Counted from the stretch's first letter, positions 32,421-41,971 are shown. The stretch: 64,000 nt of DNA from Haemaphysalis longicornis (GCA_013339765.2 CM023454.1:139727942-139791941), one strand, 5' to 3'. Notes: generated by a model not told the origin, from the letters alone. A program made the numbers and translations.

Positions 32421-32481
32421 GGCTAGCGGTAAGGCATTCGACATGTAATCGAAAGGCGTGGGTTCGGTCCCCACTCTGGGC
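32417..32481 (+). tRNA. tRNA-Thr(UGU)-like copy 11, truncated at the inversion
   Basis: First right-arm copy. The A box is shortened by about six bases (TAGC joined to GGTAAGG) and the 5' acceptor strand is missing. The 3' half is normal, with B box and T5. Confidence 0.5.
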
Positions 32482-32893
32482 CCGTGTTTTTCTTTCTTTC
32501 TTTCTTCTGTATAATTAAAAAAAATGTTTACTTAATTAACCGTAGTGAAAAGGAAAAGAGCCTAACCACACCCCTATGCCTCCTTTGGCATTGTAGACTG
32601 CTGACCTATCTTTCTGTATTTCCTCAACGAGCCCCTCATTTCCTTACTATATTATTCTGCGAAAGCCTAGCGAGGGTCTCGGTTCTGGCAGCCTTGATGC
32701 CTAGGTAGCATAAGAGGGCTTCCCGCGAGTAACCCACTCATGACAGGCTGTAGACGTTCGAGTCACGCCCTGGGGGTAGAAAAGAAGGGCGCCTTCTCCC
32801 CGTGTAGTCAGAGTGGCGCTGGCTACCACCCTCAAGCGTCAGAAACACTTCAAGTAAATGTAAATAGCCCAGAAAGTGAAGGAGAACACAGTC

Positions 32894-32964
32894 GCCCAGA
32901 TAGCCGAATTGGTAAGGCATTCGACATGTAATCGAAAGGCGTGGGTTCGGTCCCCACTCTGGGC
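32894..32964 (+). tRNA. tRNA-Thr(UGU)-like copy 12
   Basis: Matches the reference module exactly by eye, with GCGTGTTTTT immediately downstream. Confidence 0.65.
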
Positions 32965-33375
32965 GCGTGTTTTTCTTTCTTTCTGTCTTCTGTATAATTA
33001 AAAAAAATGTTTACTTAATTAACCGTAGTGAAAAAGAAAAGAGCCTAACCACACCCCTATGCCTCCTTTGGCGTTGTAGACTGCTGACCTATCTTTCTGT
33101 ATTTCCTCAACGAGCCCCTCATTTCCTTACTATATTATTCTGCGAAAGCCTAGCGAGGGTCTCGGTTCTGGCAGCCTTGATGCCTAGGTAGCATAAAGGG
33201 CATCCCGCCAGTAACCCACTCATGACAGGCTGTAGACGTTCGAGTCACGCCCTGGGGGTTGAAAAGAAGGTCGCCTTCTCCCCGTGTAGTCAGAGTGGCG
33301 CTGGCTACCACCCTCAAGCGTCAGATACACTTCTAGTAAATATAAATAGCCCAGAAAGTGAAGGAGAACACAGTC

Positions 33376-33446
33376 GCCCAGATAGCCGAATTGGTAAGGC
33401 ATTCGGCATGTAATCGAAAGGCGTGGGTTCGGTCCCCACTCTGGGA
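33376..33446 (+). tRNA. tRNA-Thr(UGU)-like copy 13
   Basis: Two changes: A to G in the anticodon stem (TTCGG in place of TTCGA) and the terminal C to A, which breaks the first acceptor pair. Confidence 0.6.
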
Positions 33447-33858
33447 GCGTGTTTTTCTTTCTTTCTTTCTTCTGTATAATTAAAAAAAATGTTTACTTAA
33501 TTAACCGTAGTGAAAAAGAAAAGAGCCTAACCACACCCCTATGCCTCCTTTGGCGTTGTAGACTGCTGACCTATCTTTCTGTATTTCCTCAACGAGCCCC
33601 TCATTTCCTTACTATATTATTCTGCGAAAGCCTAGCGAGGGTCTCGGTTCTGGCAGCCTTGATGCCTAGGTAGCATAAGAGGGCTTCCCGCCAGTAACCC
33701 ACTCATGACAGGCTGTAGACGTTCGAGTCACGCCCTGGGGGTTGAAAAGAAGGTCACTTTCTCCCCGTGTAGTCAGAGTGGCGCTGGCTACCACCCTCAA
33801 GCGTCAGGTACACTTCTAGTAAATATAAATAGCCCAGAAAGTGAAGGAGAACACAGTC

Positions 33859-33929
33859 GCCCAGATAGCCGAATTGGTAAGGCATTCGACATGTAATCGA
33901 AAGGCGTGGGTTCGGTCCCCACTCTGGGC
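33859..33929 (+). tRNA. tRNA-Thr(UGU)-like copy 14
   Basis: Identical to the reference copy by eye. Confidence 0.65.
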
Positions 33930-34340
33930 GCGTGTTTTTCTTTCTTTCTTTCTTCTGTATAATTTAAAAAATGTTTACTTAATTAACCGTAGTGAAAAAT
34001 AAAAGAGCCTAACCACACCCGTATGCCTCCTTTGGCGTTGTAAACTGCTGACCTATCTTTCTGTATTTACTCAACGAGCCCCTCATTTCCTTACTATATT
34101 ATTCTGCGAAAGCCTAGCGAGGGTCTCGGTTCTGGCAGCCGTGATGCCTAGGTAGCATAAGAGGGCTTCCCGCCAGTAACCCACTCATGACAGGCTGTAG
34201 ACGTTCGAGTCACGCCCTGGGGGTTGAAAAGAAGGTCGCCTTCTCCCCGTGTAGTCAGAGTGGCGCTGGCTACCACCCTCAAGCGTCAGATACACTTCTA
34301 GTAAATATAAATAGCCCAGAAAGTGAAGGAGAACACAGTC

Positions 34341-34411
34341 GCCCAGATAGCCGAATTGGTAAGGCATTCGACATGTGATCGAAAGGCGTGGGTTCGGTCC
34401 CCACTCTGGGC
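34341..34411 (+). tRNA. tRNA-Thr(UGU)-like copy 15
   Basis: One change at the 3' side of the anticodon loop (TGTGA in place of TGTAA). The terminator is two bases closer (CGCGTTTTT). Confidence 0.6.
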
Positions 34412-34820
34412 GCGTTTTTCTTTCTTTCTTTCTTCTGTATAATTAAAAAAATGTTTACTTAATTAACCGTAGTGAAAAAGAAAAGAGCCTAACCACACCC
34501 CTATGCCTCCTTTGGCGTTGTAGACTGCTGACCTATCTTTCTGTATTTCCTCAACGAGCCTCTCATTTCCTTACTATATTATTCTGCGAAAGCCTAGCGA
34601 GGGTCTCGGTTCTGGCAGCCTTGATGCCTAGGTAGCATAAGAGGGCTTCCCGCCAGTAACCCACTCATGACAGGCTGTAGACGTTCGAGTCACGCCCTGG
34701 GGGTTGAAAAGAAGGTCGCCTTCTCCCCGTGTAGTCAGAGTGGCGCTGGCTACCACCCTCAAGCGTCAGATACACTTCTAGTAAATATAAATAGCCCAGA
34801 AAGTGAAGGAGAACACAGTC

Positions 34821-34891
34821 GCCCAGATAGCCGAATTGGTAAGGCATTCGACATGTAATCGAAAGGCGTGGGTTCGGTCCCCACTCTGGGC
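34821..34891 (+). tRNA. tRNA-Thr(UGU)-like copy 16
   Basis: Identical to the reference copy by eye; last canonical copy before the array decays into the AT tract. Confidence 0.65.
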
Positions 34892-35056
34892 GCGTGTTTT
34901 TCTTTCTTTCTTTCTTCTGTATAATTAAAAAAATGTTTATATAATTAACCGAAGTGAAAAAGAAAAGAGCCTAACCACACCCCTATGCCTCCTTTGGCGT
35001 TGTAGACTGCTGACCTATCTTTCTGTATTTCCTCAACGAGGCCCTCATTTCCTTAC

Positions 35057-35103
35057 AATATATATATATATATAATATATATAGATATATATATATATAT
35101 ATT

Positions 35104-35138
<35 letters not shown>
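35057..35138. repeat. (AT)n microsatellite
   Basis: About 80 bp of AT/TA repeats with a few interruptions. It separates the homogeneous array from diverged relatives of the same unit. Confidence 0.95.
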
Positions 35139-35277
35139 CAATGACGGGCTCGTCGAAAATAACACAGAAATAAGAGTTGGCAGTCAAGAAAACCTAGGAA
35201 AGCAAAGAGGAGAATGTGGTAGGTCATTGAAACAGATAAAGAATTTGGAAAATACGAAAGATAGTGGAGAAAAAATG

Positions 35278-35352
35278 CCCGCCAGGTTGGATCCGAACCC
35301 ACGACCATCAGACGATTGGTCTGGGGCGAGAACAACTACGCTACCGGCGGGG
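35278..35352 (-). tRNA. Diverged tRNA-like module a
   Basis: The minus strand reads GCCCCGCCGGTAGCG at the 5' side and GTGGGTTCGGATCC near the 3' side (B box with one extra base). A GACCA/TGGTC stem encloses a 9-nt loop. The cloverleaf is irregular and no anticodon can be assigned. Confidence 0.4.
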
Positions 35353-36057
35353 CGATTTTCCCCTCCACTTTCTAGTGCATTTATGTTCAGGTATTCTTGT
35401 TTCCTGTCCTTGGGGTTGGTAGCCAGCGCCACTCGGACTACTCGGGGTGAAGATGACCTTCTTTTTAACTCCCGGGCCATGACTAGAGTGTCTACGACAT
35501 GTCGAAAGTGGTCGAACAGCGTTGAACCCTCTTAAGGTTCCTATGGCACCACGACTGCCAGAACAGAGGCCCCCGCTATGTATGTAGCGAATCAGAATAG
35601 GAAATAAGGGGCTCGTTGAAAATAGACAGAAATAACAGTTCGCAGTCGAGAAAACCTCGGAAAGCAAAGGGGAGGATATGGTAGGTCATTGAAACAGGTA
35701 AACAATTTGGAAAGAAAGTAGAGAAAAAAAAATGTTCTCTAGTTTGATTTTCAGCGTTTTCTTGACTGCCAAATTCTATTTCTGTGGTATTATCAACGAG
35801 CACCTCATCTCCTGTTCTGATTCGCTACATGCATAGCGATGGCTTCTGCTCTGGCATTCTTGGTGCCATAGGAATCTTAAGAGGGTTCAACGCTGGTCGA
35901 CCACTCTCGACAAGTCGTAGACACTCGAGTCACGGCCCGGGGGTTAAAAGGAAGCTCCCCTTCATCCCGAGTATTCCGAGTGGCGCTGGCTACCTCCCCC
36001 AAGCACACGACACATAAATACCTGAACATAAATACCTCAAAAAGTGCAGGGGAAAAT

Positions 36058-36136
36058 CGCCCCGCCGGTAGCGTTGTGGTTATCGCAACAGACCGATGTT
36101 CTGATGGTCGTGGGTTCGGATCCCACCTGGCTGGCA
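36058..36136 (+). tRNA. Diverged tRNA-like module b
   Basis: Starts GCCCCGCCGGTAGCG and has GTGGGTTCGGATCCCAC, an intact T-arm-like hairpin with a B box. The A-box region TAGCGTTGTGGTTA is recognisable but interrupted. TTTTTCC follows as a short T run. Confidence 0.45.
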
Positions 36137-36537
36137 TTTTTCCTCCACTTTCTTTCGTTCTTTCCGAATTCGTTAGCTGTTTCAATCACCTACCCCATTT
36201 TCCCCTTTGCTTTCCGAGGTTTTCTTGGCTGCCAACTCGATTTCTCTGTTATTTTCAAACAAGCCCCTTATTTCCTATTCTTATTTCGCTACATGCATAG
36301 CGAGGGCCTCTGTTCTGGCAGTCTTGTTGCCATAGAAGCTTAACAGGGTTTCAAAAACCTGTCACCACGGAAAGGGGTCTCTCGACATGTCGTAGAAAAC
36401 TCGAGTAACGGTCAACGCCCTGGGGTTAAAAGAAGGGTCCTCTTCACAACCAATTAGTCCGAGTGGCGCTGGCTACCATCACCAAGCACAGGAAACAAAA
36501 ATACCTGAACATAAACCCCCACAAATGTAGAGGAAAA

Positions 36538-36618
36538 TCGCCCCGCCGTCGAGTATTGGTTATCGCATCAGACCGGCATTCGTAGGGTTCCTGAGTTTGA
36601 TCCCACATTGCGGGAAGT
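36538..36618 (+). tRNA. Diverged tRNA-like module c
   Basis: Begins GCCCCGCC and has GAGTTTGATCCCAC at the B-box position. It is decayed: the A box lost its TAGC core. A T run follows at about 36,619. Confidence 0.35.
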
Positions 36619-36750
36619 TTTTTTCCTCTAACTTTCTTTCTTCCTTTCCAAATTCTTTATCTGTTTAATGACCACCACTGCCTCCCCTTCGGTGCTTCGA
36701 GGTTTTTTCCTTGACTGCCAACGGTCTGGTGGGTTTCTATATATGTTAAG

Positions 36751-36777
36751 TATATATATATATATATATATATATAT
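36751..36777. repeat. (AT)n tract left of Gypsy-1
   Basis: About 27 bp of TA repeats ending directly at the LTR. Confidence 0.95.
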
Positions 36778-37084
36778 TGTAATGCGGGTTTATTGCCTTG
36801 AAAGCGGAGAGTAGGAGGGGCACTCAGAAGTGGCAAGCGGATAAGTGTTCCAGCCGGCAGTATATCTCGAGCACTTCACGAGCTTCACGCCGATGGCGAT
36901 GCCGCTGCGGTGGCTCACCGTGCTGCCTCGTCGTCATCTGCACAATTCAAGTGGTCAATCTCCTTGAGTGGCGTACGCCAATCACAATGACATTGCTGAC
37001 GGTTGTTGTGGCCGCGTAGCTTATCAGTTGCTCGGTAGTGCTCGCATGGTGGCTGCGCGCCACTTGCTCGTCTTTCGCACTACA
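36778..37084 (-). repeat. Gypsy-1 3' LTR
   Basis: In element orientation it starts TGTAGTGCGAAAGACG and ends CCCGCATTACA. On the minus strand an AAACCCGCATT end and a CAATAAACC sequence (poly(A) signal, near 36,790) are visible. Confidence 0.95.
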
Positions 37085-37104
37085 ATTACCCCCCACCGGG
37101 AAGG
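37085..37104 (-). other. Gypsy-1 polypurine tract
   Basis: The minus strand reads CCCGGTGGGGGGTAAT directly upstream of the 3' LTR. Gypsy-2 and Gypsy-3 have equivalent GGGGG tracts at the same place. Confidence 0.8.
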
Positions 37105-37120
37105 GAGCCACCCTGGCGAC

Positions 37121-40100
37121 CTAAGGGCACGTCACGACGGAAGGGTCGTAGTACGGCTTGAGGCGATGCACGTGTACCGTTTCGCGGCCGCGGCAGCGTA
37201 GATCAGACGATGGTGTGAGCGGCTCCACAACGTAATTAACGGCGGAGGTTCGTTCGAGTACGCGGTACGGCCCATGGAACTTGGAAAGGAGCTTGCTAGA
37301 AAGTCCAGGGGTAGTGGCTGGTACCCAAAGCCATACGAGAGAGCCGGGAGAAAAAACCACTTGTGGGTTGTCACCATCACGCCGATGTTTTTGGTGGAAT
37401 TGGTCCTCGGAAGTAAAATTGCGAGCAAGCTGACGGCACTCCTCAGCGTGGCTGCAGAGCTGAGAAACAGGCGTGTATTCGGATGCGTCGGGTCGGTAGG
37501 GTAGAATGGTGTCGAGAGGGCAGGATGCTTCACGGCCATAGAGGAGGAAGTACGGCGAGAACCCTGTAGTAGTCTGCGTCGCAGTGTTGTACGCGTAAGT
37601 CACAAAGGGGAGAATCGCGTCCCAATCGGAGTGGTCCGAAGACACGCACTTAGCGAGCATGTCGCCGAGGGTGCGGTTAAATCTCTCCGTCAATCCATTA
37701 GTCTGGGGATGGTAGGCTGTAGTGCTGCGGTGGGTGACGTTGCATTCTTTCAGGAGAGCCTCGACCACTTCTGACAAAAAGACACGGCCCCGGTCACTTA
37801 GAAGTTCTCGTGGTGCTCCATGACGCAGGATGAAATGGTGCAAAATGAAGGTAGCAACTTCGCGCGCTGTGGCAGCCGGTAGGGCAGCAGTCTCAGCGTA
37901 TCGCGTAAGGTGATCCACGGCGACGATAACCCACCGGTTGCCGGCCGCAGTCAGGGGCAGAGGGCCGTATAAGTCTATCCCGACTCGGTCGAAAGGGCGC
38001 GCGGGGCAGGGCAAAGGCTGTAACGGGGCGGTTTGTGACTGCGGCGGAGACTTGCGACGTTGGCATTCTCGGCATGATTTGATGAACTTCGTTACAAAGG
38101 AATACATTCCTCGCCAAAAGTAGCGCAGCCGCAACCGCTGGTACGTCTTAAAGACTCCTGCATGGGCGAATTGCGCATTCGTGTGGAAGTTAGCACAGAT
38201 TGTAGAGCGTAGGTGGCGAGGGATCACCAACAACCACTTGCGGCCTTCGGGGAGGTAATTCCTGCGATACAGAAGCCCGTCACGAATGGAAAAATGCACG
38301 GCCTGACGTCGCAGTGCCCGCGAGGCACTACGTTCCGTAGGGTTCGAAATCAGGTCAAAAATGGAAGATATCCAAGGGTCCTTGCGTTGCTGCCCTGCCA
38401 TGTCCTCAAGTGGCTCAGATGCCTGTATGCAATCAATGGCCGTAATTTCGGACGAATCAGTGGATAAAGGTGAGCGAGATAAAGCATCTGCGTCGCTGTG
38501 CTTGCGTCCAGACCGATATATCACTCGGATGTCATATTCCTGAAGGCGAAGGGACCAGCGTGCAAGGCGACCGGAGGGATCCTTCAGCGACGATAGCCAA
38601 CAAAGGGCATGGTGATCTGTGACTACATCAAAAGTTCGACCGTAGAGGTAAGGCCGGAACTTTGAAATAGCCCACACGATGGCCAAACACTCTTTCTCTG
38701 TAACAGAGTAATTACATTCCGCCTTTGTAAGAGTGCGGCTCGCGTATGCGACGACGTACTCGTCGAATCCCGCCTTCCTTTGGGCAAGCACTGCTCCCAG
38801 ACCTAAGCCGCTGGCGTCGGTATGGATCTCGGTGGGCGCGGAGGGATCAAAATGACGCAAAATGGGAGGTGACGTAAGTAAGCGGCGTAGGGTTACAAAG
38901 GCTTCATCGCAAGCAGGTGACCAGGTAGACAGGTCATGACTTCCGCTCAGTAACTTCGTTAGAGGCGCAATGACGGACGCAAAGTTGGGCACGAAGCGTC
39001 GGAAGTAGGAGCAGAGTCCGACAAAACTGCGCAGGGCTTTCACGGTAGTCGGTTTCGGGAAGGCGGCAACAGCTCGAAGTTTAGCAGGGTCGGGAAGAAT
39101 GCCGTCCTTTGAAACAACATGACCTAAAATTGTCAGTTTGCGGGCAGCAAAATGACACTTTTTAACATTCAGCTGTAGCCCAGCGTCGGTAAGGCACTGC
39201 AGAACTTGTTCCAGGCGACTGAGGTGGGTGTCAAAATCGGGCGCAAATACCACGATGTCATCCAAGTAGCATAAGCAAGTTTTCCACTTGAGGCCACGCA
39301 GAATGTCGTCCATCATGCGCTCAAAAGTGGCAGGCGCATTACATAACCCGAACGGCATCACGTTGAATTCGTATAACCCGTCGGGGGTCACGAACGCGGT
39401 CTTGGGGCGGTCGTCGTCTGCCATCGGCACCTGCCAGTAACCCGAGCGGAGGTCTAAGGAAGAGAAGAACTCGGCGCCTTGCAGATAATCTAATGCGTCG
39501 TCGATGCGTGGCAACGGGTAAACGTCTTTCCGGGTGATCTTGTTCAGTCGTCGATAATCGACACAAAAACGAACAGACCCATCTTTCTTGCCAACAAGAA
39601 CGACCGGTGAAGCCCACGGGCTGTTAGAAGGCCTAATGACACCACGCTGAAGCATTTCATCAACGTGCGTTTCGATCACGGATCGCTCTTTGGCTGAAAC
39701 GCGGTATGGTCGCTGCCTCAAAGGTGGATGAGAGCCGGTGTCAATGCGATGTGTGACGGTCTGCGTGCGGCCCAAGGAAGTTTGCTGGCAGTCGAAGGTA
39801 GATCGGAAACGGTGAAGAAGGGTAAGCAGGTGGTTGCGCTGGACAGGGTCGAGGTTGTCGTCTACGGAGGGAACGAAGGCGGCCGAATCAGATGCACGGG
39901 GAAGAGGCGGGCTTAGCGAGCTGAGCGACAGAACGTGGGATGCATCCGGGAAGTCGTTTATGAGGCGAGCGTCAATAGCTTCGACGCGTCCAAGGGACTC
40001 GCCACGATGCACGGTTAAGGGTGAAGAGGAGGTATTGCAGATGGAGATCATGCTAGCGCCATTTTCGATTTCAAGAATGGCGTAGGGGAGAGGGGCGCCC

Positions 40101-40669
40101 TGGCGACGCATAAACAGATTAGAGGGGGTAAACACAACAGTTGCGTCAGACACCATATCACAGATTACCGGCACGATAACTGCAGAGGCTGGAGGGATTG
40201 TGGAGTCTTCTGCGGCGCACAGCTTGAATGTAGTGGTTACCTTGTGCACTTCAGTACCACACAGCGGAAATAAGGAGATCTCGGCGCGGGCACAGTCAAT
40301 AACAGCGTGGTGACGCGACAGGAAGTCCCACCCCAAGATAATGTCGTGGGAGCACGAGGAAAGAACGACGAACTCGATTACATACATCGCGTTTTGCACA
40401 AAGACACGGCTTGTGCAAACGGCTGAAGGCTCGACGTGATGCGCCGTAGCTGTGCGGAGACGGAAACCGGATATTGAGGTCGTCACTTTTCGTAATTTGC
40501 GGCAAAGTTTGTCGGATATAACAGAGATGGCTGCTCCCGTGTCTACAAGGGCGTATGTGGTGATTCCATCGATAACTACTTCAATCACGTTCGTAACAGA
40601 CAGGCCAGGGCTTTGGTATTTCGACGGCGCCGCAGTTCTTGCCTCCGGAACTGCGGCGATCAGTTTTCC
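37121..40669 (-). CDS. pol: Gypsy-1 Pol polyprotein (protease, RT, RNase H, integrase)
   Basis: Numbering from the codon at 40,588. Protease: active site VDTG at residues 15-18. RT: about 310-490, with FCVDYRRLNK and the catalytic YLDD at 441-444. RNase H: Asp 591, Glu 631/633, Asp 658 and the HSDADALS end at 697-704. Integrase: zinc domain His 802, His 809, Cys 839 and Cys 842; core Asp 872, Asp 932 and Glu 968, with exactly 35 residues between the last two. The C-terminal domain has GPYRVLERT and ends VHRLKPYYDP. No stops in 1,155 codons. The codon at 40,588 is GTG, so it is not the true start. The frame is open upstream to the end of gag, and translation most likely enters by -1 frameshifting near 40,663-40,669. 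Confidence 0.93.
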   Translation of the reverse strand, partial: GKLIAAVPEARTAAPSKYQSPGLSVTNVIEVVIDGITTYALVDTGAAISVISDKLCRKLRKVTTSISGFRLRTATAHHVEPSAVCTSRVFVQNAMYVIEFVVLSSCSHDIILGWDFLSRHHAVIDCARAEISLFPLCGTEVHKVTTTFKLCAAEDSTIPPASAVIVPVICDMVSDATVVFTPSNLFMRRQGAPLPYAILEIENGASMISICNTSSSPLTVHRGESLGRVEAIDARLINDFPDASHVLSLSSLSPPLPRASDSAAFVPSVDDNLDPVQRNHLLTLLHRFRSTFDCQQTSLGRTQTVTHRIDTGSHPPLRQRPYRVSAKERSVIETHVDEMLQRGVIRPSNSPWASPVVLVGKKDGSVRFCVDYRRLNKITRKDVYPLPRIDDALDYLQGAEFFSSLDLRSGYWQVPMADDDRPKTAFVTPDGLYEFNVMPFGLCNAPATFERMMDDILRGLKWKTCLCYLDDIVVFAPDFDTHLSRLEQVLQCLTDAGLQLNVKKCHFAARKLTILGHVVSKDGILPDPAKLRAVAAFPKPTTVKALRSFVGLCSYFRRFVPNFASVIAPLTKLLSGSHDLSTWSPACDEAFVTLRRLLTSPPILRHFDPSAPTEIHTDASGLGLGAVLAQRKAGFDEYVVAYASRTLTKAECNYSVTEKECLAIVWAISKFRPYLYGRTFDVVTDHHALCWLSSLKDPSGRLARWSLRLQEYDIRVIYRSGRKHSDADALSRSPLSTDSSEITAIDCIQASEPLEDMAGQQRKDPWISSIFDLISNPTERSASRALRRQAVHFSIRDGLLYRRNYLPEGRKWLLVIPRHLRSTICANFHTNAQFAHAGVFKTYQRLRLRYFWRGMYSFVTKFIKSCRECQRRKSPPQSQTAPLQPLPCPARPFDRVGIDLYGPLPLTAAGNRWVIVAVDHLTRYAETAALPAATAREVATFILHHFILRHGAPRELLSDRGRVFLSEVVEALLKECNVTHRSTTAYHPQTNGLTERFNRTLGDMLAKCVSSDHSDWDAILPFVTYAYNTATQTTTGFSPYFLLYGREASCPLDTILPYRPDASEYTPVSQLCSHAEECRQLARNFTSEDQFHQKHRRDGDNPQVVFSPGSLVWLWVPATTPGLSSKLLSKFHGPYRVLERTSAVNYVVEPLTPSSDLRCRGRETVHVHRLKPYYDPSVVTCP

Positions 40670-40672
40670 TCC
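40660..40672 (-). other. Gypsy-1 putative -1 ribosomal frameshift site
   Basis: The last gag codons read GAG GAA AAC TGA and the pol frame is the -1 frame through the same bases (GGA GGA AAA CTG). GGAAAAC resembles slippery heptamers: the A-site AAC to AAA shift is standard, but the P-site repairing (GAA to GGA) is imperfect. No stop separates this point from the protease. Confidence 0.6.
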
Positions 40673-41883
40673 TGGGCATTCGGACGACGGCGCAGCGGCG
40701 AAATGGAACGGCGACGAGGGGAGGACGACCGACGGGTATCGGGTGCTTCGCGAGGAGGCGAGAGATATGGCGGCTCAGCAGCGGCATTGCTGGACGAACG
40801 TGGAGGAGTATACACGCTAGCAGCAAAGACTGGTCTTCGGTAAGCGTCTCCGGACGGCGCGACTCGACGGCGGCAATAGCGCGCTACGTGACCAGGAACT
40901 CCACAGAAATAACAAATCGGCCGGTTATCGGGCGTGCGCCATGGGTTGCTGTGAAGCGGTGCCGAGGAAGCTGGAGGAAGGTAAGGCGGCGGCTGCGGGC
41001 GGCGTAAGGGCACGTAAGCGGTGGGCGGAGCCTGCCGTGCCGCCATTTCAGCGTATAGAGGCGCCGCTACAGGCAACGTCTGGGGGACAGCTGGCGTTGT
41101 CGGTAAGACTTCAGCGACTTCTTCCCTAATAATTCGACGGAGTGGCGACGACAAGCAAGGATCTGGTACCGGCGACGATGGCAGAGATGTACAAGGCAGG
41201 AGAGAGATCTGCCGAGCCACCTCTTCACGAACAAACTCCTTGATGCGGCTCAGTAGCGACGGGTTTTCGTCGAGTGCCAGCCCACAGAGCGGCTCCTCAC
41301 GCTCCACAGGGCGGCGACGAGTGAGGCGACGCTGCCTGCGCAACTCGTCATAACTCTGCAACAAGCTGATGACGTCTCGGACGCTCTGAGGGTTTTTCGC
41401 CAGAAGCATCTGGAACGCGTCCTCATCTATTCCCTTGAGTATGTGTTTGATGGTGTCTTGCTCAGGCATGGAAGGATCCACGCGCCTGCAAAGGTCGACC
41501 ACATCCTCGATGTAGCTGGTAAAGTTCTCGCCGGCCTTTTGAGCTCGCTCTCTCAAACACTGCTCCGCGCGAAGCTTGCGAACCGCAGGCCGGTCAAATA
41601 CTGCCGAAAAGTTCGTTTTGAATGCGGTCCACGTTGCGCGATCCTCTGGGTGGTTGAGATACCATTTTTCGGCAAGTCCCCTCAAGGAGAAACCAACGTT
41701 ATTTAGCTTCATGGCATCGTCCCACTTATTGTGTGCGCTTACCCTCTCATAGGCCGAAAGCCAATCTTCGACGTCCTGGTCGTCTGCGCCAGTGAACATC
41801 GCCGGCTCACGCTCACGGATCACCCCGGAGCAGATGACAGCCGGTGGCGAAGGCGATGTCGTGTTTCGGGCGTCACTAGTCAT
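40660..41883 (-). CDS. gag: Gypsy-1 Gag
   Basis: Capsid-type protein of about 407 residues. The first ATG in frame is at 41,883, and the open frame extends upstream to 41,982 only through a GTG. It contains MFTGADDQDVEDWLSAYERVSAHNKWDD and AFKTNFSAVFDRPAVRKLRAEQ, the Retrotrans_gag-like fold region. Further on are GENFTSYIEDVVDLC, a Pro-rich linker and one CCHC knuckle CYFCGVPGHVARYC (C-x2-C-x4-H-x4-C), followed by an Arg/Ser-rich tail. Gag would package the element RNA. The stop at 40,660-40,662 overlaps the start of the Pol frame. Gypsy-2 and Gypsy-3 have related Gags. Confidence 0.93.
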   Translation of the reverse strand: MTSDARNTTSPSPPAVICSGVIREREPAMFTGADDQDVEDWLSAYERVSAHNKWDDAMKLNNVGFSLRGLAEKWYLNHPEDRATWTAFKTNFSAVFDRPAVRKLRAEQCLRERAQKAGENFTSYIEDVVDLCRRVDPSMPEQDTIKHILKGIDEDAFQMLLAKNPQSVRDVISLLQSYDELRRQRRLTRRRPVEREEPLCGLALDENPSLLSRIKEFVREEVARQISLLPCTSLPSSPVPDPCLSSPLRRIIREEVAEVLPTTPAVPQTLPVAAPLYAEMAARQAPPTAYVPLRRPQPPPYLPPASSAPLHSNPWRTPDNRPICYFCGVPGHVARYCRRRVAPSGDAYRRPVFAASVYTPPRSSSNAAAEPPYLSPPREAPDTRRSSSPRRRSISPLRRRPNAQEEN

Positions 41884-41971
41884 GGTGGACCCAACGGTAG
41901 AAAGCAGGGTGCGACTCCGAAGCTCCAGGCTGGCGGGTACACGGGGTGAAGCTACCGAGCAGGGCGAGGAT

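Larger units (their letters stand above)
32416..35056 (+). repeat. Tandem array, right arm: ~482 bp units with a tRNA-like gene (plus)
   Basis: About five and a half units in the opposite orientation. Ends of successive modules are 483, 482, 483, 482 and 480 bp apart. Sequence is the reverse complement of the left arm with a few substitutions. The last unit is cut at about 35,056, where CATTTCCTTA runs into an (AT)n tract. Confidence 0.95.
35140..36740. repeat. Three diverged relatives of the array unit, mixed orientation
   Basis: The segments keep the array unit's landmarks in order: a tRNA-like module, GGTAGCCAGCGCCACTC, a CTTTTTAAC.CCCGG block, a GTCTACGACATGTCG block, CTGCCAGAAC.GAGG..C.CGCTA, GGGGCTCGTTGA and a CAGTC.A.AAA.CC block. 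The copies at about 35,140-35,735 (minus), 35,750-36,240 (plus) and 36,240-36,740 (plus) differ strongly from each other and from the array. They look like dispersed ancestors or cousins of the amplified unit, so the unit belongs to an interspersed family. Confidence 0.75.

Noticed and set aside
29003..34858. Recurring 60-63 codon frames on both strands of each array unit
   Set aside because: They repeat because the DNA repeats, overlap each other on opposite strands and cover the tRNA-like module. No protein family resemblance.
27652..35056. CRISPR-like array
   Set aside because: Units are about 482 bp and nearly identical throughout; there are no short repeats with unique spacers, and the context is eukaryotic.
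37132..37539. 135-codon minus frame inside the Gypsy-1 pol 3' region
   Set aside because: Shadow of pol in another frame; no independent signal.
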